From the NCBI GenBank assembly GCA_024114885.1, contig CP099424.1:372001-436000 (forward strand): a DNA stretch of 64,000 nucleotides, given 5' to 3'. Under the pieces are notes generated by a model. The model worked only from the letters and a program-made list of their open reading frames with translations, was not told the origin of the DNA and searched no databases. This stretch comes from Septoria linicola. Lineage: Eukaryota; Ascomycota; Dothideomycetes; Mycosphaerellales; Mycosphaerellaceae. The position numbers and the translations under genes were made by a program. The stretch's first letter is position 1. Every line of letters starts with the position of its first letter. Shown piece after piece: positions 11,175 to 22,158 of this stretch.

Positions 11175-13772
11175 ATGGACAGCAGCGAAGACCAACAAGT
11201 ACCAAGCACCCGGTCTATCCCGGTCGACAAGCACCTATATCAGACCGAAGAGTACTTCTGCAAGTTTACTCCGCGCATCCACAAAGATCAGCACCTGGCC
11301 GATCAAGGCTCCTGGCAATGTCAGGTTGATTGCCTCAATGCATCCGGACCTACCGATGCTGAAAGAAACAAAGCCCACAAGAGCTATGCTGTAGGATGCA
11401 TCAACCCTATAGTGGGCAACTTCACTGCTTTATGTGCTTGCGAGGCTTTACCTGAACGATTGGCGTTGACCACCTACATGGTGGAGTATGCGTACATCCA
11501 CGATGATGGTACATGAACACAAATGGCTGTCATGACCTGGGCTGATACTCTTCGTAGTCATTGAATACGCCGAGGACAAGACAGAATCCAAGGTGAACCA
11601 AATACGCTCATCATTATGATCACTTGGCTAATCACTGCTCTAGCTTGCCGAAACCAACCGCGAGCTGGTGGAGGGCTTGGATTTCGACGATGCCAAAGCA
11701 ACATCAACAAAGCGACACATCAAGCGTAGACAGCTTCAAGCCAAGATGGCAGTGGAGCTGATTGATGTCGACCGGCATCAAGGTCTCGAATGTCTTCGCT
11801 TATGGAAGGAGATGTCCGACGTTTTTGTTCAGATCAGAGACCTCAACTTCAAGAACCTCGATGGGTATCTCCCATTCCGTGTCGTGGATGCTGGCTGCCC
11901 GTATGTTCAGAGAATTGGTTTCTGCACACTGATACTGATCAAATTTTAGATGGACTATGAGCTTGCTATGTTTCTCAATGGACTTCTCGCTGACCAAAAG
12001 CGAGGAGCAAGATCTCTCTGCAGTTACCTCGGCAGCGTATAACGCCTGGGTCCTTGTCAATGACTACTTTTCCTGGGAGAAAGAAGTCCTCAACTACGAG
12101 CACAACGGCAGTACCGGAGAGATCGTCAGTGCCATCTTTCTATTCATGAGATGGCATGCCGTAGACGCCAAGAAAGCAAAACGGATGGTACGAGAGGAGA
12201 TCTGCGCAAGAGAGGAGTTGTACTGCCAGCTCAAGTCCGAGTTCGTCACTCAACACGGAAAGACCCAGAAGTCCACAGAATGGTTTGATCTGCTTGATCT
12301 TGTCACAGCCGGCAACTTTGCGTGGAGCATGACTACAGCACGATACGATCTCAACGGCCAAGATGCGTATCCTGCGCTACGTCTCCAACATCAGACTGAG
12401 TCCCAGAATCTCCCAGGGCTCGATCTCGATGCTCCTATCTCTACCTCCGCGAAGAAGAGGGATTCTGTACACGAGAAGATGGACTTACACGAGGCGAGTT
12501 GTCTTCTGAACGATCAAGTGGACTCTAGTTCAGGTTCGCAAACTGCCTCCGATGTTACAAATGGCCACGCGGAGCCCAAGAGCCCGCCAGCACCAGAGTT
12601 GTCTCTGGATACATTCGAAACGGTCCGTCCACTAACCAGAGCTACACCGTTGGTTATTCACAGCTGACCTGAACAGATGGTGCTTGAGCCAACGCAATAC
12701 ATCGAGTCTATGCCATCGAAAGGTGTGCGGAACACTGCCATCGATGCTCTCGATGTCTGGTATCAGGTGCCTGACACGGCTTTACAGACCATTCGAGATA
12801 TCGTGACCACACTTCACAACTCGTCTTTGATGTATGTCTCTCGAACTCGATATTGACTCCTGCTGACTGAAGATAGGCTTGATGATATTCAAGACGGCTC
12901 GCTCTTGCGACGAGGCCTCCCGGCGACCCATGTGGTGTACGGCATCTCGCAGACCATTAATGCGGCAAATCACTTGATGATCAAGGCAGTCAAAGCAGCA
13001 GAGAGTTTGTCGTCGACTGCAGCCTCTATTCTGACAAGTATGTCGCGTCCATCTATCTCAATACGATCGTTGGCTAACCTTTTGAACCAAGAACGATTGC
13101 TGGAAGCTCACATTGGGCAAGGTATGGATCTTTACTGGAAGCACCATACATCAATCCCAACGGAACAAGATTACTTCGCCATGGTCGACGGCAGTAAGTC
13201 AAGCATGCCGACAACCTCACCCTTACTCGTGCTAATCATGCTGCGTAGAGACTGGCGGCTTGTTCATGCTAGTTGCTGAGCTCATGCGCTCACAGGCAAC
13301 AATCAACACGAGTCTTGAACTTGGTGGCTTGATGACAACGATTGGGCGCTTCTTCCAGGCACGAGATGACTACCAGAATCTGGAGGCTTCCGAGGTATGT
13401 TTAGTATACACTCTTGGTTTTTGTCATGAACGGTCAAGCTAACTCGCGTAGTATGCTGAGCAGAAGGGAGTCGCAGAAGACATCAACGAGGGAAAATTAT
13501 CTCTGCCTTTGATTCACGCATTACAGTCAACAAAGCATAGAGGGAGGTTACTGAGCATTCTACAGCAGCGCAAGTCTGGTAATGGCGTAGACATGGAGGT
13601 CCGAAAGCTGGCCGTGGACGACATCAAAGCCGCAGGCGGCATGAAGTACACAAGGAGCGTCGTGATGAAGCTAGAGAAAGAGGTCGAAGGTTTGATCGCG
13701 GCCTCGGAGAAAGTGGCAGGTAAGACGAACTGGATATTGAGGCTTTTGCATAAGCGTCTGCACATCGAGTAG
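11175..13772 (+). CDS. Chimeric terpene synthase: class I terpene cyclase fused to prenyltransferase (di- or sesterterpene)
   Basis: Nine exons (11175-11508, 11558-11592, 11644-11900, 11950-12622, 12677-12831, 12877-13037, 13092-13193, 13249-13394, 13452-13772) splice in frame to about 727 residues, the usual size for fusicoccadiene- or ophiobolin-synthase-type enzymes. The N-terminal cyclase domain has the aspartate-rich DDVIE in [13 protein letters not shown] near residue 112 and the NSE triad in [10 protein letters not shown]. After a variable linker the C-terminal isoprenyl synthase domain has the first Asp motif in SLMLDDIQDG and the second in ARDDYQNL. The enzyme should build a C20 or C25 prenyl diphosphate and cyclise it. 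The product cannot be read from sequence. All metal-binding motifs are intact. The intron before exon 5 has a weak donor (GTCCGT). The gene is the core of a putative cluster with P450, SDR, methyltransferase and cupin genes. Confidence 0.9.
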
Positions 13773-14389
13773 CATATTTACGACTCCTTGCGGCTTGAGC
13801 GTTAGAGCTACGAGTGTCCGTTGAGTGTTTCCAGCGAACGTATGGACAACTATGCGACCAGATAACCACGAACCATTTCCGTAGTCCTGATTTCGCTCAT
13901 TGCAACCGCACTGTGACGTGAAGCCGTCTCAACACTATGGCAAGCTCCGCTCCCAAGATTGAGACCACGTCAGGAGCACATTGTAGTCGCATGAGAGCGG
14001 GACGAGCTTATGCGAAGACGATCATCACTCCATTCGGGCAACGCATTGCTGTTTTAGGACTAGCTTTAGCTTCACGCACTTGCAGACAGTGTCCTTGGTA
14101 CATCGCTGCATGATTGCTGCGCATGATGACACAGAGCTGCAATCAAGACGTATGGGCGAGCAAGAGTGGATACAATGACACCGCACGTCGCGCTACTGAA
14201 CCACCGCTACTCAATTCCGCTCCAGACCATGTTGTCCATTGTACACTGGCGACTACGAACACGAACGATTTCCACCACAAGCACCAACCTAGCAATGGAA
14301 AGGTCCACAATGGCCCTGATGTTGCCCCCACGACTTGGTGTCCACCTGCCTGAGTCGTTGAAGCATGAGAGAAGGCGACGACTGGAACT
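13773..14389. other. Intergenic; possible remnant of the upstream part of the next gene
   Basis: 0.6 kb with short plus-strand frames. None gives a family-like N-terminus for the truncated gene starting at 14390, so either its first exon is lost or it has diverged. Confidence 0.3.
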
Positions 14390-14857
14390 TTGAAGAACAT
14401 CGACCCCAACTCTTACACCGGAAAGCCATGGATCAAGATAGACTGTCCCGACCGAGCATTCTTGCTTGCAACCCACAGCAAAAGTGTTGCGAACATCCGC
14501 GGAAGAAAGCCAGGAATCACCACGAACAATGTCGGCTTCCAGATCATTCATTCTCCAGCGCAGCAGAAGCTCTATTCCAGCGAAGTTGCAATATGTGAAG
14601 ACTATTATCGAGAAGTCGAAGCCCTGCTTCGCAAGCATATGATCGATCCTGGAAAACTAGCAAGAGTCCACATCTGTGACCACACTATCCGTCATCGTGT
14701 CAAGGACTTTCCCCGTCAGCCGGTTGAACAGGTTCACGCTGATCAGACTGCAGCCGCCACGACCAATCACATTCGCCGACATCTCCCTGCCGATGAACTT
14801 GATCGCATTCTGCAGAGTCGCTACCAGATTATCAACCTGTGGCGTCCGCGGGGATAG
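14390..14857 (+). pseudogene. Truncated AsaB/GA4-desaturase-like (NvfI/CmcJ-type) hydroxylase gene
   Basis: The frame lacks an ATG and ends at a TAG after 155 codons, about half the family length. It matches the first half of the fungal AsaB/GA4-desaturase-like family: NNVGFQIIHSPAQ, then EDYYREVEALL, ICDHTIRHR, QPVEQVHADQTAAA and SRYQIINLWRP. The H-x-D of VHADQT would be two of the three iron ligands in the Fe(II)/2-oxoglutarate-like members. The second His and the rest of the C-terminal half are not found in any frame downstream. The codon directly upstream region contains a TGA. It is therefore most likely a relic of a tailoring gene of the neighbouring terpene cluster. Confidence 0.6.
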
Positions 14858-15219
14858 TTGTCGTCGAAGATCATGAGCCGTCCAAGATCAGAAGCGAAAC
14901 CGAAAGCTGTCACGGGCGTGCGCAGGAGTAGTTATGCCAGATCGCCCGGCATAGAATACTCGAACGCCATGGACCTCAGATGCACTCCGTATCATAGCAC
15001 ATACAGCTGGCACCGAGTTCAACCAGGCAGACGTGGGCTGCACCATTGATGAGCTCGACATTGATCAAGTGAAGGATGCCACTTTCAAGGTTGTGATGCA
15101 AGTCCGTAGAAGAATCGCGCACATGGCGGTCGTCGTGTAATAGGTGCTATCGTTTTATGTCTTGTCAAGCTGCTTCACGCAATAACTGTGTTGTATCTTT
15201 GTCACAGGAGTGCCTCAGT
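14858..15219. other. Intergenic or decayed sequence
   Basis: Short frames only. The expected C-terminal half of the preceding gene is not recognisable here. Confidence 0.3.
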
Positions 15220-16487
15220 TCAGTAGACTGCCGTGTGGAATTGAGCGGGCAGCGCGACCTCCAGCAGGCTGAGATCCTCAGACATTGCACTTAACATCGT
15301 CTTGTGGCCCGGTGGCAGGGTGTAAGCATCTCCTTCGGTCAGCTTATGCGCGCCCTCGCCATCACCATACAGCGTACAGCTCCCGCTAAGCACAACTAAG
15401 ACGTGCGTTAGTCGAGTCAAGTTACACCCAATGCCAATCGAGACTCACACGTCAGGACAATGTTGCAGTCGTGGCTAGTCACAACACCCCCAATCAGGCT
15501 ATCTGCAAGAGGACGCGCAATACATACTGCCGCGACATCCTTCGTGCCATCACTGATACCCGTATCACGAGCCTCGAATCCCGGGATACGCCAAGGTTTC
15601 CAGACCGCGTCTTTCGCAAGACTGTGCACAAAGCGCTGACCATCCCACTCTCTTTCAGGCCGATGCGTCGGTGTGGGCAGCACCATGTCATGATCAATGG
15701 TTGTCATGTGCTCAGCTGGCACTCCCACTTCCACAACCTGCAGATTCTCCGACGACTCCAGAACGCGATGTCGAATCTGTGGTGGCTGAATCACACAGTC
15801 GCCCGCATGGAGAATAAACGGCGGACCCTGATCTTCGTAAACAAGCCGCACCCAGCCTACATAGCAGTATATAAGCTGAAACCCTATAGCATGGTAGTGG
15901 ACGCTATCAGGAACCGGTCCTGCTTTTGGGATGCGGATATGCGAGGCAATGATGGCGCCTCCCAGTCGTGATGGTATCAGATCACGGTAGTGCATTCCTG
16001 CTCGACCAATAACCCATGAAGCGTTATCTTTCAGCCGACGCGTGATGAAGGCATGCTGGGTCGGAGGCTGAATGAAGTCAGTATCCGCGGAGGCGAACTC
16101 AACTTGGGTGCCGGAGGGAGATATGAGAACCCTTTCTGCTGGCACGCCCCGGTAGAGAAGGCGGATCGCGCCTGCATTTGTAGTCGCTGCTTTGTCAAGT
16201 CGGAGTCGCAGTCCATGCCCTGACAGCACAGCAACTTGTGGGTCGTCCGCAGGATACTAGAATGGTATTGTGTCAGTCATGTCATGCTTCATGAAGCCCA
16301 CGAATATTCAACAAGTTCTACGCCGAGCAATACCTACGATCTGGTCCATGCGGAAACCGAGAACACTGGAAGTCCAAAAAGCGAGGTCTTTCGCGATGTC
16401 TTGGGCTGGCAGCAGCACTTCAGCTGTCTCGATGGTCAATTTGTCGTCGGCCTGAGCAGCGCCAGGCTCATTGTCCTCGCCTCCCAT
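15220..16487 (-). CDS. Two-cupin protein with a VOC-like N-terminal segment
   Basis: Three exons, 16487-16338, 16256-15449 and 15395-15220, give 377 residues; both introns have good GT-AG ends and keep frame. Residues ~15-75 (ETAEVLLPAQDIAKDLAFW, then VAVLSGHGLRLRLD) resemble half of a glyoxalase/VOC fold. A cupin follows with the metal motif start VHYHAIGFQ and later PPQIRHRVLE, which supplies His ligands. A C-terminal second cupin-like barrel includes SGSCTLYGDG and LPPGHKTML, where metal ligands are poorly kept. Cupins include dioxygenases, isomerases and cyclases. The position beside the terpene synthase suggests a tailoring function, but this is inference. No damage seen. Confidence 0.75.
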
Positions 16488-17065
16488 AACTGACGGAATG
16501 AGTGCAAGACCAATGTATTAACACAGTCCCAGATCTCACTAAAGCGAGAGAGGTTCAGCGAGGTCCCTCGGCGGCTGCTCTCCGTACGAGTGGGTAGAGT
16601 CAACTCGGGTTCAGATGCTGTGGGCCTGAGAGCCTCTCAGAGACAGTATACCACAGTCAATTCTTGTGTACACGCGGCTGTTCGTGTCCATCTACCGCTG
16701 TGAGGTATCTGCTCCGTATCATGATAGTACGAAGTCGAGCTCCTGTCAATTGTCTTGCATTGAAAACTCGTAGTGTGCACAACAATGCTGCGGTCAGCGT
16801 GCAGTCCTTTGGATGGTGTATCAGTGGAACGTGGACGTGTGGTTGTGGTCCGCCGCCACGCCAAGATCCCATTACTCAGCACGGCTGACCCTCAAAAGTG
16901 CTTCCAAACTCGTCTCCTTTCCACGTTGACACACAGTACAACTACGAACATGGAAGCTGGCTGCCCTCGAGGCGATATTCTTGACCAATATTTTTCACTG
17001 ACGAGGTCTATGCAGATACCACTTGAGACGCGGAGCTCAGAGCTGTGCCAAAGACTCAATAAAAG
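16488..17065. other. Intergenic, no gene seen
   Basis: About 0.58 kb. It holds the cupin promoter and the 3' flank of the MYND gene. Nothing distinctive. Confidence 0.35.
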
Positions 17066-17908
17066 CTAGGCCTCTGCTATCTGTCGAGGCGCACAAGTCT
17101 GCTTATGTTTTGGCCAATCTTTCCTCTGGTGGTCTTTGCCACAGTACCTGACCTTGCGACATCTAGCACAGAGCACCAATTCCTCTCCATTCGGCCCGGC
17201 CTTCTCTTTACACCACTCACATCGGCTGATCACGACCGGACACTCCAGATTCTTCCATCGCTGAAGCTCAGGGTGGCCTTCTCCGACCACTCTCTGCAAA
17301 GCCTTGACTCTCTCATCCCTCAATCCCTCGAACAGAGCAACAAACATCTCCGGTGAGAAGATCTGCCCCACCAGCTTCTGTCTGGCATCTTTGCCCAAGT
17401 CAACCCGGCCGAGAACTGCTCCGGCGGTGTCCTGACCTTCGTCGATGAAGTGTTCTAGTATGCACAACACTTCACGCGTCAGACTTTGACCGTCCACGCG
17501 TGCCACGACAACGTCGCAGTCAGCCGTGATGCGTGGGCTGTTGAAGATCGGCGATGTGACATCCGGCTCAAGGGACAGCAATGCAATCGTCTGGTTCTTG
17601 TCCTGGCGTGGGCGAATCGGAGGAATCTTGTAGTCCTTGCGCAGCTGTCGCACCATCTCGGTGAAGCCGGAATAGTCGCGCAATGGCCTGGCACGCAACG
17701 GCAGACCAATCAAGTCAGTGACCGGCAGGACTTCCCAGCCTCTTGTGTTGGTGTAAGTGGACAATGGCTGCTCAACTACGAAGCTCCCTTCTTGCTCGTT
17801 GACGGCTGTCAGAAGACCGGAGTCCCAAAGGCTGATAACACATGTGGCTTCTTGGCGGCCGTGCATGGTGGCACTGTCACGACAGATGGTGGATCTCTTA
17901 GTGCTCAT
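17066..17908 (-). CDS. MYND-type zinc finger protein
   Basis: From the ATG at 17908 the frame gives 280 residues. The last ~45 form a MYND finger: CEWCKEK, then VLCARCRKVRYCGKDHQRKDW and HKQTC, with the C-x2-C, C-x2-C, C-x3-H and H-x3-C zinc ligands in order. MYND fingers mediate protein-protein contacts in transcription regulators and SET-domain proteins, but no SET domain is visible. The N-terminal 230 residues (including RPLRDYSGFTEMVRQL) match nothing I recognise. The same frame extends upstream to a GTG at 17992, which I reject as a start. Single exon. Confidence 0.75.
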   Translation of the reverse strand: MSTKRSTICRDSATMHGRQEATCVISLWDSGLLTAVNEQEGSFVVEQPLSTYTNTRGWEVLPVTDLIGLPLRARPLRDYSGFTEMVRQLRKDYKIPPIRPRQDKNQTIALLSLEPDVTSPIFNSPRITADCDVVVARVDGQSLTREVLCILEHFIDEGQDTAGAVLGRVDLGKDARQKLVGQIFSPEMFVALFEGLRDERVKALQRVVGEGHPELQRWKNLECPVVISRCEWCKEKAGPNGEELVLCARCRKVRYCGKDHQRKDWPKHKQTCAPRQIAEA

Positions 17909-18444
17909 GTTCTGTACAGAGTCATCGGAACTGCAGGGTAAGAGTGTCGTGCGAAGTCTCTCTCTGCAAGTTTGCTGCTCATTCGCAGCCACCTTCTTTG
18001 CCTCGAGAACTCACCAGGAATGAACCACGGATCTTCGAGCAAGTTCCCTCCTTGTGGCTTCGAAATCAGCCCGCCTTTGGTAAAGTGGAGAGCACCTCCC
18101 AGATGTCTTGCTGCGGCATGGATCGTTGCTGAATGCAATATCGCTACGCCTGTTGCACATGGCGCGAGCTGAAAAGACTCGACCTTTGTTCGCTGTTGCA
18201 AGTGTGGTTGCGGAGCCCGTACTCGCTTTCAGCATCAGTGCAGTTTCCCCATCCAGGTGAGATGGTTCAATCATCTGTATTGGATGGCTGAACGCTATTG
18301 AAAAGGTTCGATACAGCTTGTGGTCGTGCTTATTTCAGCTGCTTCCAATCTTCGCACATGGTATAATAAACACACAGCTTTGGCCCAGACAGATCCAACA
18401 TTCATCTCACTACATTCAACAGAGTCTTTGACCATTTCTCCAAC
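17909..18444. promoter_or_regulatory. Divergent promoter region (MYND gene and small secreted protein gene)
   Basis: Its right part includes the TATA-like box listed separately. Small frames here are shadows. Confidence 0.35.
18362..18369 (+). promoter_or_regulatory. TATA-like box
   Basis: TATAATAA lies 75-83 nt upstream of the ATG of the small secreted protein gene at 18445, a fitting distance for a fungal core promoter. Confidence 0.45.
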
Positions 18445-18845
18445 ATGCAGATCACTCCCATCCTATCCCTCACCTTGGGCCTCCTCGGCGTAGCATCTGC
18501 ACAGAACTGCCAAAACAATACCCTCTACTGCGGCAGGAACCTCAAGAACAACTTTGGTAAGCTCAGCATGATCTCGTGCTGCAGCCTTCGGACCGCTAAC
18601 ATTCGTTCTCAGGATGGAACAATAACCGCATCTTCAATGCCCTCGTTAACAAGGACGGATCCAATGGAGGACCCTCCCGCGACGATTTGGACGGCAATTT
18701 CAATGGCGCAATTTTGAAGTGTGTTCGTCCGGATTCTCAGAGCGCGTACCGTTTGAAGTGGGTGGTGTCTTGTGGCAACAGTAATTGTGCCACGGTACAG
18801 GGTAGCGATGCGTACTGCAGGTCGAAGGATCGGTGTGAGGATTGA
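18445..18845 (+). CDS. Small secreted cysteine-containing protein (effector-like)
   Basis: Two exons, 18445-18556 and 18613-18845, are joined over a 56-nt intron (GTAAGC to CTCAG) into 114 residues. Residues 1-19 form a clear signal peptide (hydrophobic core ILSLTLGLLGVA, cleavage after ASA). The mature part has about seven cysteines, a Gly/Asn-rich middle (NKDGSNGGPSRDDLDGNF) and ends KDRCED. I do not recognise the family. Small size, secretion and cysteines are typical of apoplastic proteins or effectors of plant- or surface-associated fungi, but function is unknown. Confidence 0.75.
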
Positions 18846-19141
18846 GGATCGAGCATGGGTGTTGGGTCCGTTGAACGTGGATTTTACTTCTTTTGCTTTG
18901 GTTGTAGCTCACCGTCAGTCGCTCTTTACAAGGAGTGCGCCAGGACTCTGCTGGAATTGTAGCGAGGATCCCGCTCTTGCTGGACCTTGAGATTGTGCCT
19001 TTCGGGGCAGATGTCCTTGGGACTCAAGTATCAGCCTGCAAATGCTTCATAGCAATATACACAACTTTATACAACTGCCCGTGGCCGTGAACGCCATCGC
19101 CATGCCGCTTTGCTAGTGTCACATGTCTCCATCCCGTACAG

Positions 19142-19978
19142 CTATCGTCCTGTCACCCAGCTCGTCCAACTCTTCGTCTTTTGAGACGCATTATCGAAGG
19201 CAACTTGTGCTTGCCGATCGAGAGGTCCTCCAGCCGGAACCAGCATCTCGGGCACTTTTTCGCCTTGCCTTTGGTGCTGTTCCACTTTATCCTCTACAGC
19301 CTGCAGCACATGTCGCGCTTCCTGTTTCGTCTCCTCTGCTGTGGCTTCCGCCTTTTGCGCTATCGTCCCTGCTGCACTTTCCGTCGCTGCCGCCGCCGCG
19401 CCCAGTCTGCCGCCCTTCTGCTCCTCTTTGCTCAAATCTGAAAAGAGCCAATTGCTCGCTCTTTTGAACATTCCCGGCCGATTCTGCTTGTCGATCTCTG
19501 CTTGTCTGGCATTTCTCTCCCGATTGATCAGCAGCATCTGGTCTTCCGTGGCTGTCCCTTGACTAGCGGCCTGTGTAGCAATGGCCAGATCTCTCGCGCT
19601 CTCAATCTGCTTCTGCGCCAACCACTCGTTCCTCTTCCGCCGGTTGTGCATCAGCATATCTGTGATTCCGGCAGTAGCCACAGCTCCAGACAATATCGTC
19701 AAGCCAATCAAGCTCAATGCTGTGACTCGGTGTGCTCGGTCTGCCCATACTCGGCCTATCCGTACAGTTTTGTCAAACGTGGTTTCGCGTCCTTGTTTCG
19801 CTAGCGCGGCAGCTGCTCGTAGTCTCTGGATCTTTTGTTGCGGCGTCTCATTCGAAGGAGCAGAGCCAAAGTCTATTCGTGATGAAGTCGTCGCTGAAGG
19901 AGCAGCGGATGTGAAAGTGCTGGATGCATAAGGACCCGTCGACGTAAATCGCGTGGCGTCTGAAGGAGACCGCGCCAT
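19142..19978 (-). CDS. Cytochrome c oxidase assembly factor, COX14-type
   Basis: A single-exon frame of 278 residues from the ATG at 19978. The N-terminus (SPSDATRFTSTGPYASS) and the following QQKIQRLRAAAA, then VRIGRVWADRAHRVTALSLIG, match the fungal 'cytochrome oxidase c assembly' (COX14) family as I know it. One membrane segment spans about residues 88-108 (ALSLIGLTILSGAVATAGITD), followed by NRRKRNEWLAQKQ. COX14 sits in the mitochondrial inner membrane and coordinates Cox1 synthesis with complex IV assembly. The C-terminal Ala/Glu-rich helical tail, ~100 residues, is longer than in the yeast protein. No defects. Confidence 0.7.
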   Translation of the reverse strand: MARSPSDATRFTSTGPYASSTFTSAAPSATTSSRIDFGSAPSNETPQQKIQRLRAAAALAKQGRETTFDKTVRIGRVWADRAHRVTALSLIGLTILSGAVATAGITDMLMHNRRKRNEWLAQKQIESARDLAIATQAASQGTATEDQMLLINRERNARQAEIDKQNRPGMFKRASNWLFSDLSKEEQKGGRLGAAAAATESAAGTIAQKAEATAEETKQEARHVLQAVEDKVEQHQRQGEKVPEMLVPAGGPLDRQAQVAFDNASQKTKSWTSWVTGR

Positions 19979-20272
19979 GATGGGCAGTCTATTGTACCGC
20001 GAAGAGAATGTAGGCGTAGAGTATGTGGAGCTATGTGCAATGCATTGAATTCATCTTTCTATCTCCCTAGGAAAAGTTGATGATGTCCTCTCTGCCAATT
20101 CCGACCAATCGCCCGTCTCTCCCGAGCCGACCTCATGTCACGCGTTTCTGCTTCCCGTCTTCACGACAGCCTCACCAAGACAAGAAATCTGCTCCTACAG
20201 AGACATGACTGCAGTACTGCAGCCAGCCTAGCTAGTCAATTAGGCGCGTGGAGGCTGACCACTTCCGGCAGC

Positions 20273-21103
20273 ATGGCAGAACAAAGCGGCGTCTCAGATC
20301 TGCAGGCCATTCTCGCCACTCTTGCTCAGTACTCTGCTCAGGCAGGCCAGACAGCCCCTACAGAGCCCAACACGCCACAGCCTGACAATGCGTCGTTCAC
20401 TAGCAAAGGCTCGTCCACTGCCCAGGGTAATTGGGCTCAACAAGCTCCGGCCAAAGCTCATGACCCACGCCTGCCACGACCGCAAAGCCGGTCAGGAGCA
20501 ACAACGCCAAAGCCAATGATAGACCCGGCATCCATCACAATCTGGCAAGAAGGTCTCAGATGTGTGACCAAGATTGCCGCACAGAATACGCAGTTTGCTG
20601 CAAGTATCAAGAGGGTAAGCGGGTATGTCTCTTTTTGTGCCAAGAGAACCCATTGACACGATACACAGATGATCAAAGACCAGAGAGCCAACGAGATGCG
20701 CTGGTATAGCGAGAGGCAGAATCTCAAGCACGTTCAAGCGAACAGAAGTGTCGAAGCAGCCAAAGCACATTCCATCTTGAAGTCTCTGACCACGAGCTTC
20801 TACGAGGCGCCTCCCGAGGTGGAATCGCCGGAAGACAAGAAGGAGCGCGAGTTGCTTGAGTTTGATCAAAAGATCTACATGGCTCAGGAGTCCATGGATG
20901 CTGCCATGACCGCCGAGTTGAAGAGTCTTGGTGTGCCATTCTTCGGCACAGATGCGAGCTTGGTCGTGCCAGATGATTGGGACCAGACCAGGGAAACTTT
21001 GCCAGAAGGCCACCCGAAGTGGAGTCCTCTTGTGACCACGACCCAGATGCTGGAGCTGCGCAGGAAGATGGTCGGCCACCTCGAGGACCTCTACCGCGAT
21101 TGA
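20273..21103 (+). CDS. DUF2458 family protein
   Basis: Exons 20273-20614 and 20669-21103 are joined over a 54-nt intron (GTAAGC to ACACAG, phase 0), giving 258 residues. The core IDPASITIWQEGLRCVTKI with the following AQNTQFAASIKR, MIKDQRANEMRWYSERQ and KHVQANR is the conserved helical signature of fungal DUF2458. The C-terminal part (PEDKKERELLEFDQKIYMA) is also helical. The same frame is open from an upstream ATG at 20135, which would add 46 residues rich in Arg, Ser and Leu that could act as a mitochondrial presequence. I prefer the internal ATG because family members start near it. Function unknown. Confidence 0.75.
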
Positions 21104-22158
21104 TGTCGTTGTCGGGGAAGTGTTGTGGCCTTGTCTAGCAAGCGTGTTTGTACCTTTGTTCGGAAGGCATAAGAGGTGGCGGTAGATCAGTTGTCAGCTT
21201 TCCGAAAGTCAGTGGGCAGTCTTCTTCACATGCTGAGGTCCAAGCACATGAAGATATTCACGTCTGCTGACCAATTGCGCTCACTGTTCTCGTTCACTCG
21301 ATGGTGCTCAACACCAAAAGGACTGCCCCTTCCTGTTCCAACCTGATCATCTTGTCCAACGTACAACCCTTCGGTATCACCTTCAGGTAAGATCAGAACT
21401 CATCCAATATACCGCTTCGGCATCCAGTCATCTGCTATCGCCACAGCCCCTGCGCTTGCGACTTTCGACACGACAGCAACGCCTCAAGGCTGATCAGAGC
21501 TTTATCGCCATTCACACTGCGCCTCTGCCTGCTGTAGGGCCTGGAGATTGATCGCACAGCAGGATCACCCTCCGAGAGTGCACCGCCTGAGGAACGCAGA
21601 GGGCGACCACATTTTCGCGCAGAAGCGCGATCAGGACGTTCTGGTCGTCCACCTCGCCGTCCATCAATCATTCAGACGTCGCATCGATCATTAAGTTGTC
21701 GTTCTGGAAAGTCGAAATTTCAGCAAAGAATAGTCTGCCGTGTTCACTGTGACTCGTCGGGCTTGCTCGAATACACCGCTATATTCAGACTAGCAAACAC
21801 TAATATACTCGACAACACACCGAGGCCTCGAGAGTAGCGACTCCGCAAACGAACCTTGCGAACGACAGTGAATTGTCCGAACTGAAGTCGGGTAAGTGAG
21901 CATTGTTATTGATCATTGCTGCAGCTAGCGGCAAAACTTGGCCGCACTACATTTCCGCCCTCCCTTTCCCCTCACCATTAACACACGTTTGTCTCCTCAC
22001 ACGCACGCACCCACTCTCGCGACAACAATTGCACTTCATCACTCATTCAGCCGTCAGTACATCTAATGCTTTGCTACGCAGCGACGAACTCACCACTAAC
22101 TCCTTGCAGACACGCTTCTTCCTACCACGGCCTACCTCCCCGTCAACCAGCCGCCACC
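21104..22158. other. Long 5' flank of secreted-protein gene, no gene seen
   Basis: Just over 1 kb. The last 250 nt are rich in CT tracts and CACAC repeats, as in many fungal promoters and leaders. The frame of the next gene is open from an ATG at 22066, but the better start is at 22159. Nothing else found. Confidence 0.4.
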
